Source: Puniceicoccaceae bacterium K14
GTDB lineage: Bacteria > Verrucomicrobiota > Verrucomicrobiia > Opitutales > Opitutaceae
Assembly: GCA_022538095.1 (NCBI GenBank)
Contig: JAKYXN010000021.1
Location: forward strand, 1-64,000
DNA: 64,000 nucleotides
Reading direction: 5' to 3'
Below are positions 7,669 through 14,385 of the stretch, piece by piece. A program made the position numbers and the translations under genes. Every line of letters begins with the position of its first letter. Positions within the stretch are counted from its first letter, which is position 1. The notes beneath the pieces are model-generated. The model ran no database searches. It saw nothing but the letters and a program-made list of their open reading frames with translations, and had not been told where the DNA came from.

Positions 7669-9026
7669 ACTACTATAATGAATACGATCTTAAGGCGGTC
7701 GCTTGGTTGGAACAGTTGATTAAGCTTGGACTTATACCAAATGGAGACATTGACACACGAAGTATTGCCGAAGTGCGAGCAGATGACCTTGTTGGGTATC
7801 GGCAGTGCCACTTCTTTGCTGGAATTGGAGGATGGTCAGAGGCCCTTCGAATTGCCAATTGGCCAAGGGATGGGGAAGTATGGACGGGGTCTTGTCCGTG
7901 CCAGCCTTTCAGTGTGGCGGGAAAAGGAAAGGGAGAAGCGGACGAACGCCACCTCTGGCCGGTCTTTGCTCAGCTCATTGACAAGCGTAGACCTGCAACA
8001 GTCTTTGGAGAGCAAGTTGCGAGCAAGGCTGGGCGCGAATGGCTCGACCGAGTACGTCTTGACTTGGAAGCTATGGGATATGCCGTCGGGGCCGCCGATT
8101 TGTGCGCTGCGAGCGCGGGCGCCCCGCACATCCGACAACGTCTGTGGTGGGTGGCCCACTACACGGGCTCAAGAACCGGGCTCGACCAGTCCGGGCTACG
8201 GCAAGGGCCTGCAGGTAGTGGCGCGGTCAGCCAGTTGGGCAACCCCTTGTTCTGGAGACGGCAAAGGCATCTCGAAATTCAAGGGCAAGGCGACAGATCA
8301 AATTGTTGCCCTGCCCAATCAAGCAGCAACAGCCGGTTGGGGGACGCCAAGAGTGACGACCAATTGCGGGATTCCATCTCCCCAGAGCACGGGGAAGGGA
8401 TCAAGGCTAGAGGACCAAGCAGGGATAGCAGGGTATCCAACGCCGGTCGTATCGGACATCAACGGGGAGAGGAAGCCGAACGGGAAACGCGGTCTTTGCA
8501 TGAAGACGGTAGCGGGGTATGCGACCCCAACAGTAACGGACGCCAGGGGGAGCAGGAACCAAACGTGCAAACGATCGAATCCCAACAGCAAGCATCACGC
8601 GGGGCAGACTTTTACGGATCAGGCGAGCTTGACGGTGGGGCCCTGGGTAACGCCTCTGGCGAGCGATTCAAGGGGATCGGCCGGGAAGGGAAAAAAGGAG
8701 CTCCCGAACATAGTGAAGCTCTGCGAAAGTCTGGGCCCTGGGAACACTTCGACCTCATCCCCTGTAGCGACGGAAAAGCCAGACGTATTGAACGCGGGAC
8801 TGAGCCGTTGGTTAATGGGTTACCGCGTGGCGTGGTGCCTAGCGGGGATATTAGCTTGGAGAGCGACATCAAAAACAGTCCGGAGGGCCGCAACATGAGG
8901 CTTAAGGGATATGGGAATGCGATTGTTCCGCAAGTGGGGGCGGAGTTTGTTTCAGCGTATTTGGAGAGTGTTGGTTCGCCCACTAAGGACACAGAGGTTC
9001 ACGAAGATGGAGGTGATATTTTATGA
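7665..9026 (+). CDS. dcm: DNA C5-cytosine methyltransferase (phage Dcm)
   Basis: 453 residues from a TTG start coupled to the previous stop. Motif I FFAGIGGWSEAL (about 50-61), motif IV SCPCQPFSVAGKG with catalytic C79, motif VI GEQV (Q replaces the usual N), motif VIII HIRQRLWWVA, and motif X MRLKGYGNAIVPQVGAEF near the C-terminus. It would methylate cytosine in phage DNA, protecting it from host restriction. The middle (about 165-400), where target recognition lies, is low in hydrophobic residues and punctuated by LGNP, LGDA, VSNA, VCDP and LGNA phrases. This stretch overlaps a second long open frame (7741-8898). The tail SPTKDTEVHEDGG is repeat-derived. Confidence 0.85.
   Translation: MNYYNEYDLKAVAWLEQLIKLGLIPNGDIDTRSIAEVRADDLVGYRQCHFFAGIGGWSEALRIANWPRDGEVWTGSCPCQPFSVAGKGKGEADERHLWPVFAQLIDKRRPATVFGEQVASKAGREWLDRVRLDLEAMGYAVGAADLCAASAGAPHIRQRLWWVAHYTGSRTGLDQSGLRQGPAGSGAVSQLGNPLFWRRQRHLEIQGQGDRSNCCPAQSSSNSRLGDAKSDDQLRDSISPEHGEGIKARGPSRDSRVSNAGRIGHQRGEEAERETRSLHEDGSGVCDPNSNGRQGEQEPNVQTIESQQQASRGADFYGSGELDGGALGNASGERFKGIGREGKKGAPEHSEALRKSGPWEHFDLIPCSDGKARRIERGTEPLVNGLPRGVVPSGDISLESDIKNSPEGRNMRLKGYGNAIVPQVGAEFVSAYLESVGSPTKDTEVHEDGGDIL
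7741..8898 (+). CDS. Nested gene overlapping the methyltransferase (+1 frame), WxTP-repeat protein
   Basis: A 385-residue frame (ATG at 7741, in-frame TTG at 7726) lies wholly inside the methyltransferase gene. It contains SLESKLRARLGANGS, EYVLTWKLWDMPSGPPICAL, GGWPTT, then repeated phrases ATPCSGD, GTPRVTT, PTPVVSD, ATPTVTD, VTPLASD, and ends LNAGLSRWLMGYRVAWCLAG. These match, from memory, proteins found separately in many phages (WPTPxAxDxxxG repeats and LNPxFxxWLMGxP end), so this is probably a real dual-coded protein. Biochemical role unknown. Alternative: the peptide similarity reflects only the other frame's constraint. Confidence 0.6.
   Translation: METLTHEVLPKCEQMTLLGIGSATSLLELEDGQRPFELPIGQGMGKYGRGLVRASLSVWREKEREKRTNATSGRSLLSSLTSVDLQQSLESKLRARLGANGSTEYVLTWKLWDMPSGPPICALRARAPRTSDNVCGGWPTTRAQEPGSTSPGYGKGLQVVARSASWATPCSGDGKGISKFKGKATDQIVALPNQAATAGWGTPRVTTNCGIPSPQSTGKGSRLEDQAGIAGYPTPVVSDINGERKPNGKRGLCMKTVAGYATPTVTDARGSRNQTCKRSNPNSKHHAGQTFTDQASLTVGPWVTPLASDSRGSAGKGKKELPNIVKLCESLGPGNTSTSSPVATEKPDVLNAGLSRWLMGYRVAWCLAGILAWRATSKTVRRAAT
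8978..9006 (+). repeat. Dispersed repeat family A, copy encoding a methyltransferase tail
   Basis: GCCCACTAAGGACACAGAGG followed by TTCACGAAG, read in frame as SPTKDTEVHED at the C-terminus of the methyltransferase. Confidence 0.75.
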
Positions 9027-9286
9027 AACTGATAATTGAGAGTAATCGTGTAGAATTGGTTAATGAGCTTGGTGTTGTTTTGGATGATTCAATTGAGACT
9101 AGCCGAACCTGCTATCTTGAAATTGAGGATACGCATGACATGCCTGCGATCGATCGGTTTGGCCTGATGATAAAGTCGGCTCTTTTAGATGCCCGATGTA
9201 ATCCGCCTAGTAAGATTCGAATAAATCTGGGAAGCGGACTAAACATTGAGACAAAGGAAAACACTACACAGGAGGTTGTATTTTAA
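9023..9286 (+). CDS. Small phage protein, unknown
   Basis: 87 residues, overlapping the methyltransferase stop by 4 nt and ending immediately before the initiator's ATG. Mixed alpha/beta sequence (KLIIESNRVELVNELG). No family recognised. Confidence 0.55.
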   Translation: MKLIIESNRVELVNELGVVLDDSIETSRTCYLEIEDTHDMPAIDRFGLMIKSALLDARCNPPSKIRINLGSGLNIETKENTTQEVVF

Positions 9287-10165
9287 ATGGCTAAGATGCC
9301 GGCGTTTCAGTTTTACCCTGCGGATTGGCGTAAGGATCCGGGGGTACAGGCTTTGTCTTTTCATGATCGTGGTGTCTGGTTTGAGATTCTCTGCCTTATG
9401 CATGAATCTTGTGAACGCGGAAAGTTGATGTTGAAGGAAGGCACTCCGATGCCCGAAGACGCGCTTTCCCGTCTCCTTGGTTTGGATAAGCAAAATCTAA
9501 CCAACACCCTAAGCACACTTATAAATTATGGTGTCGCTTCGTATTGTGAGGAAACGGGCGCGTTGATGTGTCGGCGAATGGTTAAGGATGAGAGTATCCG
9601 AAAAATTAGGGCAAATGCGGGTAAAAAAGGTGGAAACCCAAATTTGCTTAACCAAAACACCAAGCAAAGCTCCAACCAAACCACCAAGCAAAAAGCAACC
9701 CCTTCATCTTCATCTTCTACTTCGGTTAAAGAGAATGATAAATCATTCTCTCTTGGGGACGAGGTGCCTCCTCCGAAAGACTTAGTGTCGGGAAGGGACC
9801 GATTGTGCACGCCAGGAGAAGTTATCAATGTCGTCGCTAAGGCGTCTAGAGATCTTAGGAAGCAGCAGTGCGAGGCGATCTACCAGCTGTACCCGAAGAA
9901 GGTGGCTAAGCCGAAGGCGTTGCAAGCGATCGAGAAGGCATTGAAGGATACGGCGTTTGAGAAGTTGGAAACGGCTACGCGGAATTTTGCGGTAGCGGTG
10001 AGTGATTGGGCGATGGAGGATCAGAAGCGGTTTTGTCCGCATCCGTCTACGTGGTTTAACCAGCGTCGCTTTGAGGATGATCCGACTACTTGGGCGCGAG
10101 GGGGTAGCGGTGGTAAGTCTTCGGGTCGAGAGTCAGTCGCAAGTGGATATGGAGATCGGTTTTAG
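9287..10165 (+). CDS. Phage replication initiator / replisome organiser-like protein
   Basis: 292 residues. The N-terminal domain (1-115; MPAFQFYPADWRKDPGVQALS ... RGVWFEILCLMHE) is the DUF1376-like winged-helix type found in phage replication initiators. A low-complexity linker (NQTTKQ ... SSSSSTS, about 120-150) follows, then a C-terminal helical domain with LYPKKVAKPKALQAIEKAL and HPSTWFNQRRFEDDP, common in initiators that recruit helicase. It sits directly upstream of the DnaC-like loader, as expected of an origin-binding protein and loader pair. Confidence 0.8.
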   Translation: MAKMPAFQFYPADWRKDPGVQALSFHDRGVWFEILCLMHESCERGKLMLKEGTPMPEDALSRLLGLDKQNLTNTLSTLINYGVASYCEETGALMCRRMVKDESIRKIRANAGKKGGNPNLLNQNTKQSSNQTTKQKATPSSSSSTSVKENDKSFSLGDEVPPPKDLVSGRDRLCTPGEVINVVAKASRDLRKQQCEAIYQLYPKKVAKPKALQAIEKALKDTAFEKLETATRNFAVAVSDWAMEDQKRFCPHPSTWFNQRRFEDDPTTWARGGSGGKSSGRESVASGYGDRF

Positions 10166-10170
10166 GAATT

Positions 10171-10977
10171 ATGGAAAACGGGACGGAGTATCAGGCGCCT
10201 AGCGTATCGGAAATGATGAGCGTAGGCATGCAGGAAGACGATAACGCGGTATTGCATGGGCAATGTAATCAACCGGGGTGCGAAAACACCGTAGAGACGA
10301 CTGTGGGGCTTCATCGTGTGTTCGGATTTCCTACGTGTCAGAATTGCATTGATAATTTTGTGCCTGCGGGGCGTCGCAAGGTTGCGGTGGAGGAGGTCAT
10401 TGAGAAGCGTTGGCGTACGATCGCTGGCGAGGATTTCGTGGGTACGCGGATTGAGCATAAGGAGTTTCCTAAGCATGTGTGGCAGGAAGATGTTTCTGGC
10501 TGGCGTCCTGATGGGAGTGGTCAGGGGTTGCTGTTTATTGGCGACTCTGGCAAGTGTAAGACGCGTACGGCTATGCTTTTGATGCGTGAGCTTATGTTGG
10601 CTCGCATTGAGTGTCATGTGGTGTGGCGGCGGGATTTGCGGTACGTAAAGCAGATGATCGGGCAGCAACGCGACTTCGAGCTTTTGAATACACTGGCTCA
10701 GAAAGAGGTGCTTTTCTTGGATGATTTTTTAAAGCAGGGGGCGGCGGATGAGCGTATCCTGACTTTTCTGGATGATTTGTTGGATGCTCGAAAGTCTGCG
10801 AGGCGTCCTGTGGTGGCGACTACACAGTTGAGCGCTAAGGACATGATCGATAGTGTGAATATGTATGGTACAGCGCAGGAGGCGGATAGGCTGCGGGCGG
10901 AGAGTTTTGTGAGAAAGTTGGGGGATATGTGCGAGCCGGTGCGCTTTGGGCGGGATACTATGGAAATGGGGATTTAG
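10171..10977 (+). CDS. dnaC: DnaC-like helicase loader with zinc-finger N-terminus and variant P-loop
   Basis: 268 residues. The N-terminal CNQPGCENTV ... FPTCQNCIDNF cluster probably binds zinc. The AAA+ core has a P-loop at LLFIGDSGKCKTRTA, a Walker B at EVLFLDDFLKQG and a sensor-like VVATTQLSA. The P-loop reads GDSGKCKT, so Cys replaces the conserved Gly before Lys. It would load the replicative helicase at the phage origin together with the upstream initiator. The change may lower nucleotide affinity; this is inference. Confidence 0.8.
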   Translation: MENGTEYQAPSVSEMMSVGMQEDDNAVLHGQCNQPGCENTVETTVGLHRVFGFPTCQNCIDNFVPAGRRKVAVEEVIEKRWRTIAGEDFVGTRIEHKEFPKHVWQEDVSGWRPDGSGQGLLFIGDSGKCKTRTAMLLMRELMLARIECHVVWRRDLRYVKQMIGQQRDFELLNTLAQKEVLFLDDFLKQGAADERILTFLDDLLDARKSARRPVVATTQLSAKDMIDSVNMYGTAQEADRLRAESFVRKLGDMCEPVRFGRDTMEMGI

Positions 10978-11010
10978 GTTTTTTTGCCTGTAATGAGCTT
11001 GTTGAATGTT

Positions 11011-11043
11011 CCCACAGATAACGCAGATGAAAGACAGGATTTT
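11011..11043 (+). repeat. Dispersed repeat family B, copy 2
   Basis: CCCACAGATAACGCAGATGA followed by AAGACAGGATTTT. It abuts a family A copy on its right, so the two families lie head to tail in the 119-nt gap after the loader gene. Confidence 0.85.
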
Positions 11044-11072
11044 GCCCACTAAGGGCACGAAGTTTCACGAAG
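11044..11072 (+). repeat. Dispersed repeat family A, abutting a family B copy
   Basis: GCCCACTAAGGGCACGAAGT followed by TTCACGAAGG. It lies between the loader gene and the next small gene, about 25 nt before its ATG. Confidence 0.85.
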
Positions 11073-11096
11073 GAAAATAGAAAAAAAGGGTTAATT

Positions 11097-11372
11097 ATGG
11101 ATACGTTTAATTATAGGAAGAATTATTTGGTGAGTCCTAATCGGGAAGGTTTGGAGAAGTTTAAGAAGAATGAGCTGATTGAAATTATTGAGACGCTGCG
11201 AGGTGATTATCGATCGCTGGATAATGTTTTGCAGATGGAGCGCACTGCTCACGCGGCAGAAATAAAGGAGCGTTTGGCGGTGGAGAATGTTTATAAAATA
11301 AACATGCTGATAAAGGCCAAGGAGGTCGGCTTGCCAGTTGATACGCCGATCATTGAAGAGCTTCCGTTTTGA
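11097..11372 (+). CDS. Small coiled-coil-prone phage protein
   Basis: 91 residues, charged and helical in the middle (KKNELIEIIETLRGDYRSLDNVLQ). No family recognised. The ending EELPF resembles an SSB-type acidic tip, but that may be chance. It is separated from its neighbours by dispersed repeats on both sides. Confidence 0.55.
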   Translation: MDTFNYRKNYLVSPNREGLEKFKKNELIEIIETLRGDYRSLDNVLQMERTAHAAEIKERLAVENVYKINMLIKAKEVGLPVDTPIIEELPF

Positions 11373-11376
11373 TTTC

Positions 11377-11398
11377 GCCTACGAAGGTTCACGAAGGA
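11377..11398 (+). repeat. Dispersed repeat family A, short copy
   Basis: GCCTACGAAGGTTCACGAAG then GA, about 20 nt before the ATG at 11421. Only the core of the longer copies is present. Confidence 0.65.
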
Positions 11399-11420
11399 AT
11401 ATTTAATAAGGAAATAGATT

Positions 11421-11624
11421 ATGGATACGGTGAAATTTGCATTGGGAGAAATCGTGTACCTCAAGGTGAAAACGGAAGAGGCTGGAATGGTAACGGGGCT
11501 GTTGTTTCGACAGACTGGCGTGATCTATATGGTAACGTGGCCGGATCGCAATGAGCAGTATCACCAAGAGATGGAACTTACTACAGAGAAGACCTATTCT
11601 CTATCTTACTACGAAATTCTTTAA
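11421..11624 (+). CDS. Small conserved phage protein (GEIVYLK..TEE type)
   Basis: 67 residues. The layout KFALGEIVYLKVKTEEAGMV, then a VTGLLFR segment and a VIYMVTWPDR segment, with YEI at the end, resembles small phage proteins of unknown function with the pattern VYLxTDPEQLPRxVTGxxxRPGG. Recognition is from memory. The frame at 11369-11554 overlaps it and looks like a shadow. Confidence 0.6.
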   Translation: MDTVKFALGEIVYLKVKTEEAGMVTGLLFRQTGVIYMVTWPDRNEQYHQEMELTTEKTYSLSYYEIL

Positions 11625-11656
11625 CCACGGAACACACAGAATGCACTGAATTTTTG
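11623..11656 (+). repeat. Dispersed repeat family C (ACCACGGAACACACAGAAT)
   Basis: Single copy of a related CCACGGAA/CACAGAA type, ending CACTGAATTTTTG, in the gap between two small phage genes. Its TAA overlaps the stop of the gene before it. Confidence 0.5.
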
Positions 11657-11678
11657 AATAACTAAACAAATACATAAT

Positions 11679-12185
11679 ATGGGAAGAGAAGTTAGAATGG
11701 TGCCGGAAAATTGGGAACACCCAAAAAGTGACAAGGGGAATTTTATTCCTCTTTTAGATAACTATGGCAATTTTGAAGAATGCGATAAGGAGTGGATGGA
11801 AGGTTGGAGGAAATGGCAGTTGGGTCTTTGTCAGTCCTATGGCTCAGAAATGGAATGGAAGCCGATAAAAAAAGAGTATTTAAATACGAGATACACGGAT
11901 TACGTTGGAGATAGGCCAAATCCTGATGATTATATGCCAAATTGGCCGGAGTCTGAGAGAACACACCTAATGATGTACGAAAATACATCTGAAGGAACTC
12001 CTATTTCGCCTGCATTTAAATCTGCGGAAGAGTTAGCCAGATGGCTAGCTGATAACAAGGCATCAGCCTTTGCAGACATGACAGCAACCTATGAACAATG
12101 GTTGTCTACGTGCCAAAGTGGGTCGGCGATAAGCATGGTAATTAGCAATGAAGGAATGAAGTCAGGTGTTGAGGCTCTTGCTTAG
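11679..12185 (+). CDS. Conserved phage protein (VPxxWEHP ... TEGTPISP type)
   Basis: 168 residues. REVRMVPENWEHPK at the N-terminus, then DYMPNWPESERTHLMMYE and TSEGTPISPAFKSAEELARW with ASAFADMTATYEQWL, are hallmarks of a widespread phage and mobile-element protein of unknown function. The recognition is from memory. It is encoded by a single stand-alone gene with repeats upstream. Confidence 0.7.
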   Translation: MGREVRMVPENWEHPKSDKGNFIPLLDNYGNFEECDKEWMEGWRKWQLGLCQSYGSEMEWKPIKKEYLNTRYTDYVGDRPNPDDYMPNWPESERTHLMMYENTSEGTPISPAFKSAEELARWLADNKASAFADMTATYEQWLSTCQSGSAISMVISNEGMKSGVEALA

Positions 12186-12247
12186 GACAGTAATTTATCG
12201 GTGAGCATTGCTCGCAGTCCCACGGACCATAAATATATGAATACGAG

Positions 12248-12319
12248 CGCTCCCTTGCTTTAATAATAAACTTAGAAAGTAAGTTTTATATTTGGTTAGA
12301 ACAAAAGAGTGAGGGAGCG
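12248..12319 (+). promoter_or_regulatory. Possible structured leader upstream of a zinc-finger gene
   Basis: CGCTCCCT (12248-12255) can pair with AGGGAGCG (12312-12319). Inside the loop a perfect 7-bp hairpin, AAACTTA / TAAGTTT (12268-12286), forms. The element ends about 22 nt before the ATG at 12342, so it could be a regulatory RNA leader or an operator pair. Function is not known. Confidence 0.35.
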
Positions 12320-12341
12320 TTTGGAATATCGAGGAGGAATT

Positions 12342-12551
12342 ATGAAGTATAAATCCGTAAAAATCAGAACAGAGCGCACCTGTCCGGCATGTGACAGGGT
12401 GCACGCTAAGGGCTCTCTAATGAAACTCGCGGAGTGGAGAGACCCGAAGTATGACCAATGGGGATTCCAAGACGGAATCGAATATGTGAAGGTGTGGATG
12501 TGTGAGGACGTGGACGCCTGTAACGAACGAATCCTCGCGACTTATGATTAA
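12342..12551 (+). CDS. Small zinc-ribbon-like phage protein
   Basis: 69 residues from the ATG at 12342, chosen because GGAGGAATT sits just upstream; a GTG at 12309 is also in frame. CPACDRVH near the N-terminus and C..DVDAC near the end could form a zinc site. Ordered segment KLAEWRDPKYDQWGFQ. No family recognised. Confidence 0.5.
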   Translation: MKYKSVKIRTERTCPACDRVHAKGSLMKLAEWRDPKYDQWGFQDGIEYVKVWMCEDVDACNERILATYD

Positions 12552-12596
12552 CCCCCGCCATGTGGGACGACCGACTAGAACCGAAATATCAATACA

Positions 12597-12908
12597 ATGA
12601 GTGGATCACAATCAACTGAAACCAGAGCGGCTAAGGGTCGTTCCAACAATGGCGTTGTTATGCCTGATGGACACCTTCCAGCATTCGACGGTGAGCCAAT
12701 ACTAGCATCATGTAAAAACTGCGGGTGGTGCACAGATCAATCTGATGGATACGAATATGGTCCGCCGTGGTACACCTGCGAAAAAAAGGGGAAAGAGCAT
12801 ATGTCGAACCTCAAGGGATTTCCGTTTAAGACGGCTCAGAAATGCTGTGAACTAGATATAACCTATCTCGTCGATTGGGCAGCTGAGGCAAGGAAGGAAT
12901 TTGTATAA
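12597..12908 (+). CDS. Cys-rich phage protein, putative zinc binding
   Basis: 103 residues. The core CKNCGWCTDQSDGYEYGPPW followed by YTCEKKGKEHMSNLKGFPF and KCCE contains at least six Cys and suggests metal binding. The first 20 residues are polar and may not belong to the domain; a second in-frame ATG at 12660 is a possible start. Similar small proteins occur in phage accessory regions; function unknown. Confidence 0.5.
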   Translation: MSGSQSTETRAAKGRSNNGVVMPDGHLPAFDGEPILASCKNCGWCTDQSDGYEYGPPWYTCEKKGKEHMSNLKGFPFKTAQKCCELDITYLVDWAAEARKEFV

Positions 12909-12960
12909 CACGTTGTTATCCATCCTGTGCACAAAAGGAGGAAAAATTTGCCGGGTGGGT

Positions 12961-12976
12961 GGTGTAAATTTGGCAC
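12961..12976 (+). promoter_or_regulatory. Operator-like element GGTGTAAATTTGGCAC, copy 1
   Basis: Matches an element upstream of the methylase-type gene (35745-35761) and, inverted, one upstream of the small terminase (38987-39003). It lies 41 nt before the gene at 13017. A shared phage regulator site is inferred. Confidence 0.4.
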
Positions 12977-13016
12977 TATAAACGGGTTGCATTTTGGATG
13001 AGTTGCTTTCTTATTG

Positions 13017-13280
13017 GTGAGCGGTTTGGCGGTTTTGAAGGATAAGTATGGCGAGGAATTTGATCCGAGTGAAGCGGTTGAGGTAAAGCTCTTGGCGGCT
13101 CGGTTGAATGTGTGTCCGTGGTATGTGCGGGCTATGGTGATGGCTGGATTGAGTATGCCTTTTGGTAGAGCATCGTATCAGGATGCGTATGATTGGATGG
13201 TGGACAACCCGGGCTTCAGCGCTAAAGAGCAGTATAGAAAACGGAAAGAAGAATTGAGAAGAGGGGTCGCCCACAGATAA
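13017..13280 (+). CDS. Small phage protein with helix-turn-helix-like segment
   Basis: 87 residues from the GTG at 13017 (a TTG lies one codon earlier). The segment VKLLAARLNVCPWYVRAMVMAG resembles a winged helix or excisionase-type HTH; YQDAYDWMVDNPGF follows. It may regulate or direct recombination, but I cannot assign a family. An operator-like element lies 41 nt upstream. The last residues and the TAA stop (GVAHR-stop) come from a family B repeat, as in the first gene of the window. Confidence 0.5.
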   Translation: MSGLAVLKDKYGEEFDPSEAVEVKLLAARLNVCPWYVRAMVMAGLSMPFGRASYQDAYDWMVDNPGFSAKEQYRKRKEELRRGVAHR

Positions 13281-13302
13281 CGCAGATCAAAGACAGGATT
13301 TT
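13269..13302 (+). repeat. Dispersed repeat family B, copy 3
   Basis: GCCCACAGATAACGCAGATC followed by AAAGACAGGATTTT. Its TAA is the stop of the gene before it. The first 31 nt are identical to the copy at 15979. Confidence 0.85.
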
Positions 13303-13395
13303 GAGACTTAGGGGCTTTGTGCTCTGGACGCTGAGCTGAGGGATATGTCCGCAAGAAAAGGATAGCCGCTAACTTGTTAAGTTTCTTTTTTTCAT

Positions 13396-13425
13396 TGCCC
13401 ACCAAGGACACTAAGATTCACGAAG
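13396..13425 (+). repeat. Dispersed repeat family A, left arm of an inverted pair
   Basis: TGCCCACCAAGGACACTAAG followed by ATTCACGAAG. Its near-perfect reverse complement (one mismatch in 30 nt) lies at 13689-13718, enclosing the small gene at 13446. Confidence 0.85.
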
Positions 13426-13445
13426 AAGCTTGAGTTTATATAAAT

Positions 13446-13682
13446 ATGAAAATTGGAAAAGTGTTAGACGAGCTAGGTAAAAGATTTCATGGGATTGACC
13501 TGCAATGTCGTGATGACTGGAGATGGGGGCACGGTGGAAGATGGAGGGCTCGAACTATAATAAACAGCGACGAAGGCGATGCATACCGCTTAACTGTTTT
13601 CGGAGCAACTTCAGAAGAGGCATTACGCAATCTCACTAATCAAGTGAACAAACTTGATGAGGCGAATGAAAGCTTTGGGTAA
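13446..13682 (+). CDS. Small protein enclosed by inverted repeats, unknown
   Basis: 78 residues (KVLDELGKRFHGIDLQCRDDWRWGHGG ... ATSEEALRNLTNQV). No family recognised. It is the only gene between two inverted copies of the family A repeat, about 20 nt from the left arm and 6 nt from the right, which makes it a candidate cargo of a small mobile cassette. Confidence 0.5.
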   Translation: MKIGKVLDELGKRFHGIDLQCRDDWRWGHGGRWRARTIINSDEGDAYRLTVFGATSEEALRNLTNQVNKLDEANESFG

Positions 13683-13688
13683 TTTAAC

Positions 13689-13718
13689 TTCGTGAATCTT
13701 AGTGTCCTTGATGGGCAC
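13689..13718 (-). repeat. Dispersed repeat family A, right arm of an inverted pair
   Basis: CTTCGTGAATCTTAGTGTCC followed by TTGATGGGCA, the reverse complement of the 13396-13425 copy with one mismatch. It is the only minus-oriented copy I found. Confidence 0.85.
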
Positions 13719-13765
13719 ATTCGGCGGGCTCAGTGCAGGCATTGCTACACCTTCCAGAAAAGAAA

Positions 13766-13797
13766 AAGCCGATACGTTATTGTATCGGCTTTTTTTT
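13766..13797 (+). terminator. Intrinsic terminator ending the early region
   Basis: Perfect 10-bp stem AAGCCGATAC / GTATCGGCTT with a 6-nt loop, followed by eight T's in all. It separates the early and accessory genes from the late structural genes. Confidence 0.9.
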
Positions 13798-13916
13798 GAC
13801 GGTTGAACGCTGGTTAATCTTGTTCGGGGTTTAGAGTGGGTTGGTTTTTGGGGTTCGCAAGGTTTTTGTACTGTTTTTGTGGATATATAGCGTTCTAATT
13901 TCATGCCAATTTCTCC

Positions 13917-13979
13917 TTGGCCAAACTTCGCCTAAAATCGCCAGAGTTCGCCTAATTTGGCCAAACTTTGCCAGAATCG
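13917..13979 (+). repeat. Imperfect GGCCAAACTTYGCC direct repeats upstream of late genes
   Basis: TTGGCCAAACTTCGCC at 13917 recurs as TTGGCCAAACTTTGCC at 13957. Between them are two TTCGCCTAA units at 13927 and 13946. It lies just before the first late gene. Confidence 0.6.
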
Positions 13980-14022
13980 GTTTGTTTGTATTTGGTGTGT
14001 GAATGCTGCGTTTTTGCACCAG

Positions 14023-14385
14023 ATGGCAATCACAGCAGCGTATAAGCGGGAATTTATTCGAAAGGTATTTCGGGATGCGGCGGGAGATCCGCCTTCTAAC
14101 ACTGAATTGATTGCGGTGTTGGATGATCTTTCGGATGCGGCTTTGAGTGTAGCTAATAGCAACCGGGGCGCGGGTAAGATTTTGATTGGTTCGAGCTCTC
14201 CGGAGGGTAGCGCGAGCTGGCAAGCCCTGGGCAATGTCAAGGGCGGCTTGGATGCGCAGATTGAATTGATCGATGCGGTTCGGTCTCTGATCGGAACTGA
14301 TAGTGATTTGGATACGATCCTGAATCGCGCGAATGGAATTAAAAGCTTCGGGGTGAGCTTTTCTAAAACGAATCCGTTTAGCTGA
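14023..14385 (+). CDS. Small late-operon protein upstream of portal (gpW-position)
   Basis: 120 residues from the ATG at 14023; a TTG at 13957 is also in frame, but the extra 22 residues are translated repeat. Helical, with a Gly/Ser-rich middle (RGAGKILIGSSSPEGSASW) and C-terminal LDAQIELIDAVRSLIG. Its place directly before the portal gene (1-nt overlap) is where gpW-like head-tail joining proteins lie in lambda-type phages. The sequence match is not strong enough to be sure. Confidence 0.5.
   Translation: MAITAAYKREFIRKVFRDAAGDPPSNTELIAVLDDLSDAALSVANSNRGAGKILIGSSSPEGSASWQALGNVKGGLDAQIELIDAVRSLIGTDSDLDTILNRANGIKSFGVSFSKTNPFS

Larger units (their letters stand above)
13683..14022. other. 340-nt gap between early and late modules
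   Basis: Holds the right inverted repeat arm, the terminator at 13766-13797 and, at 13917-13979, imperfect direct repeats of GGCCAAACTTCGCC and TTCGCCTAA type with a period of about 40 nt. The repeats could be a regulatory or packaging site, or simple sequence. No gene is convincing here. Confidence 0.6.

Noticed and set aside
11369-11554. 61-codon frame overlapping the 11421 gene
   Set aside because: Begins in a dispersed repeat and shadows a better-supported small phage gene.
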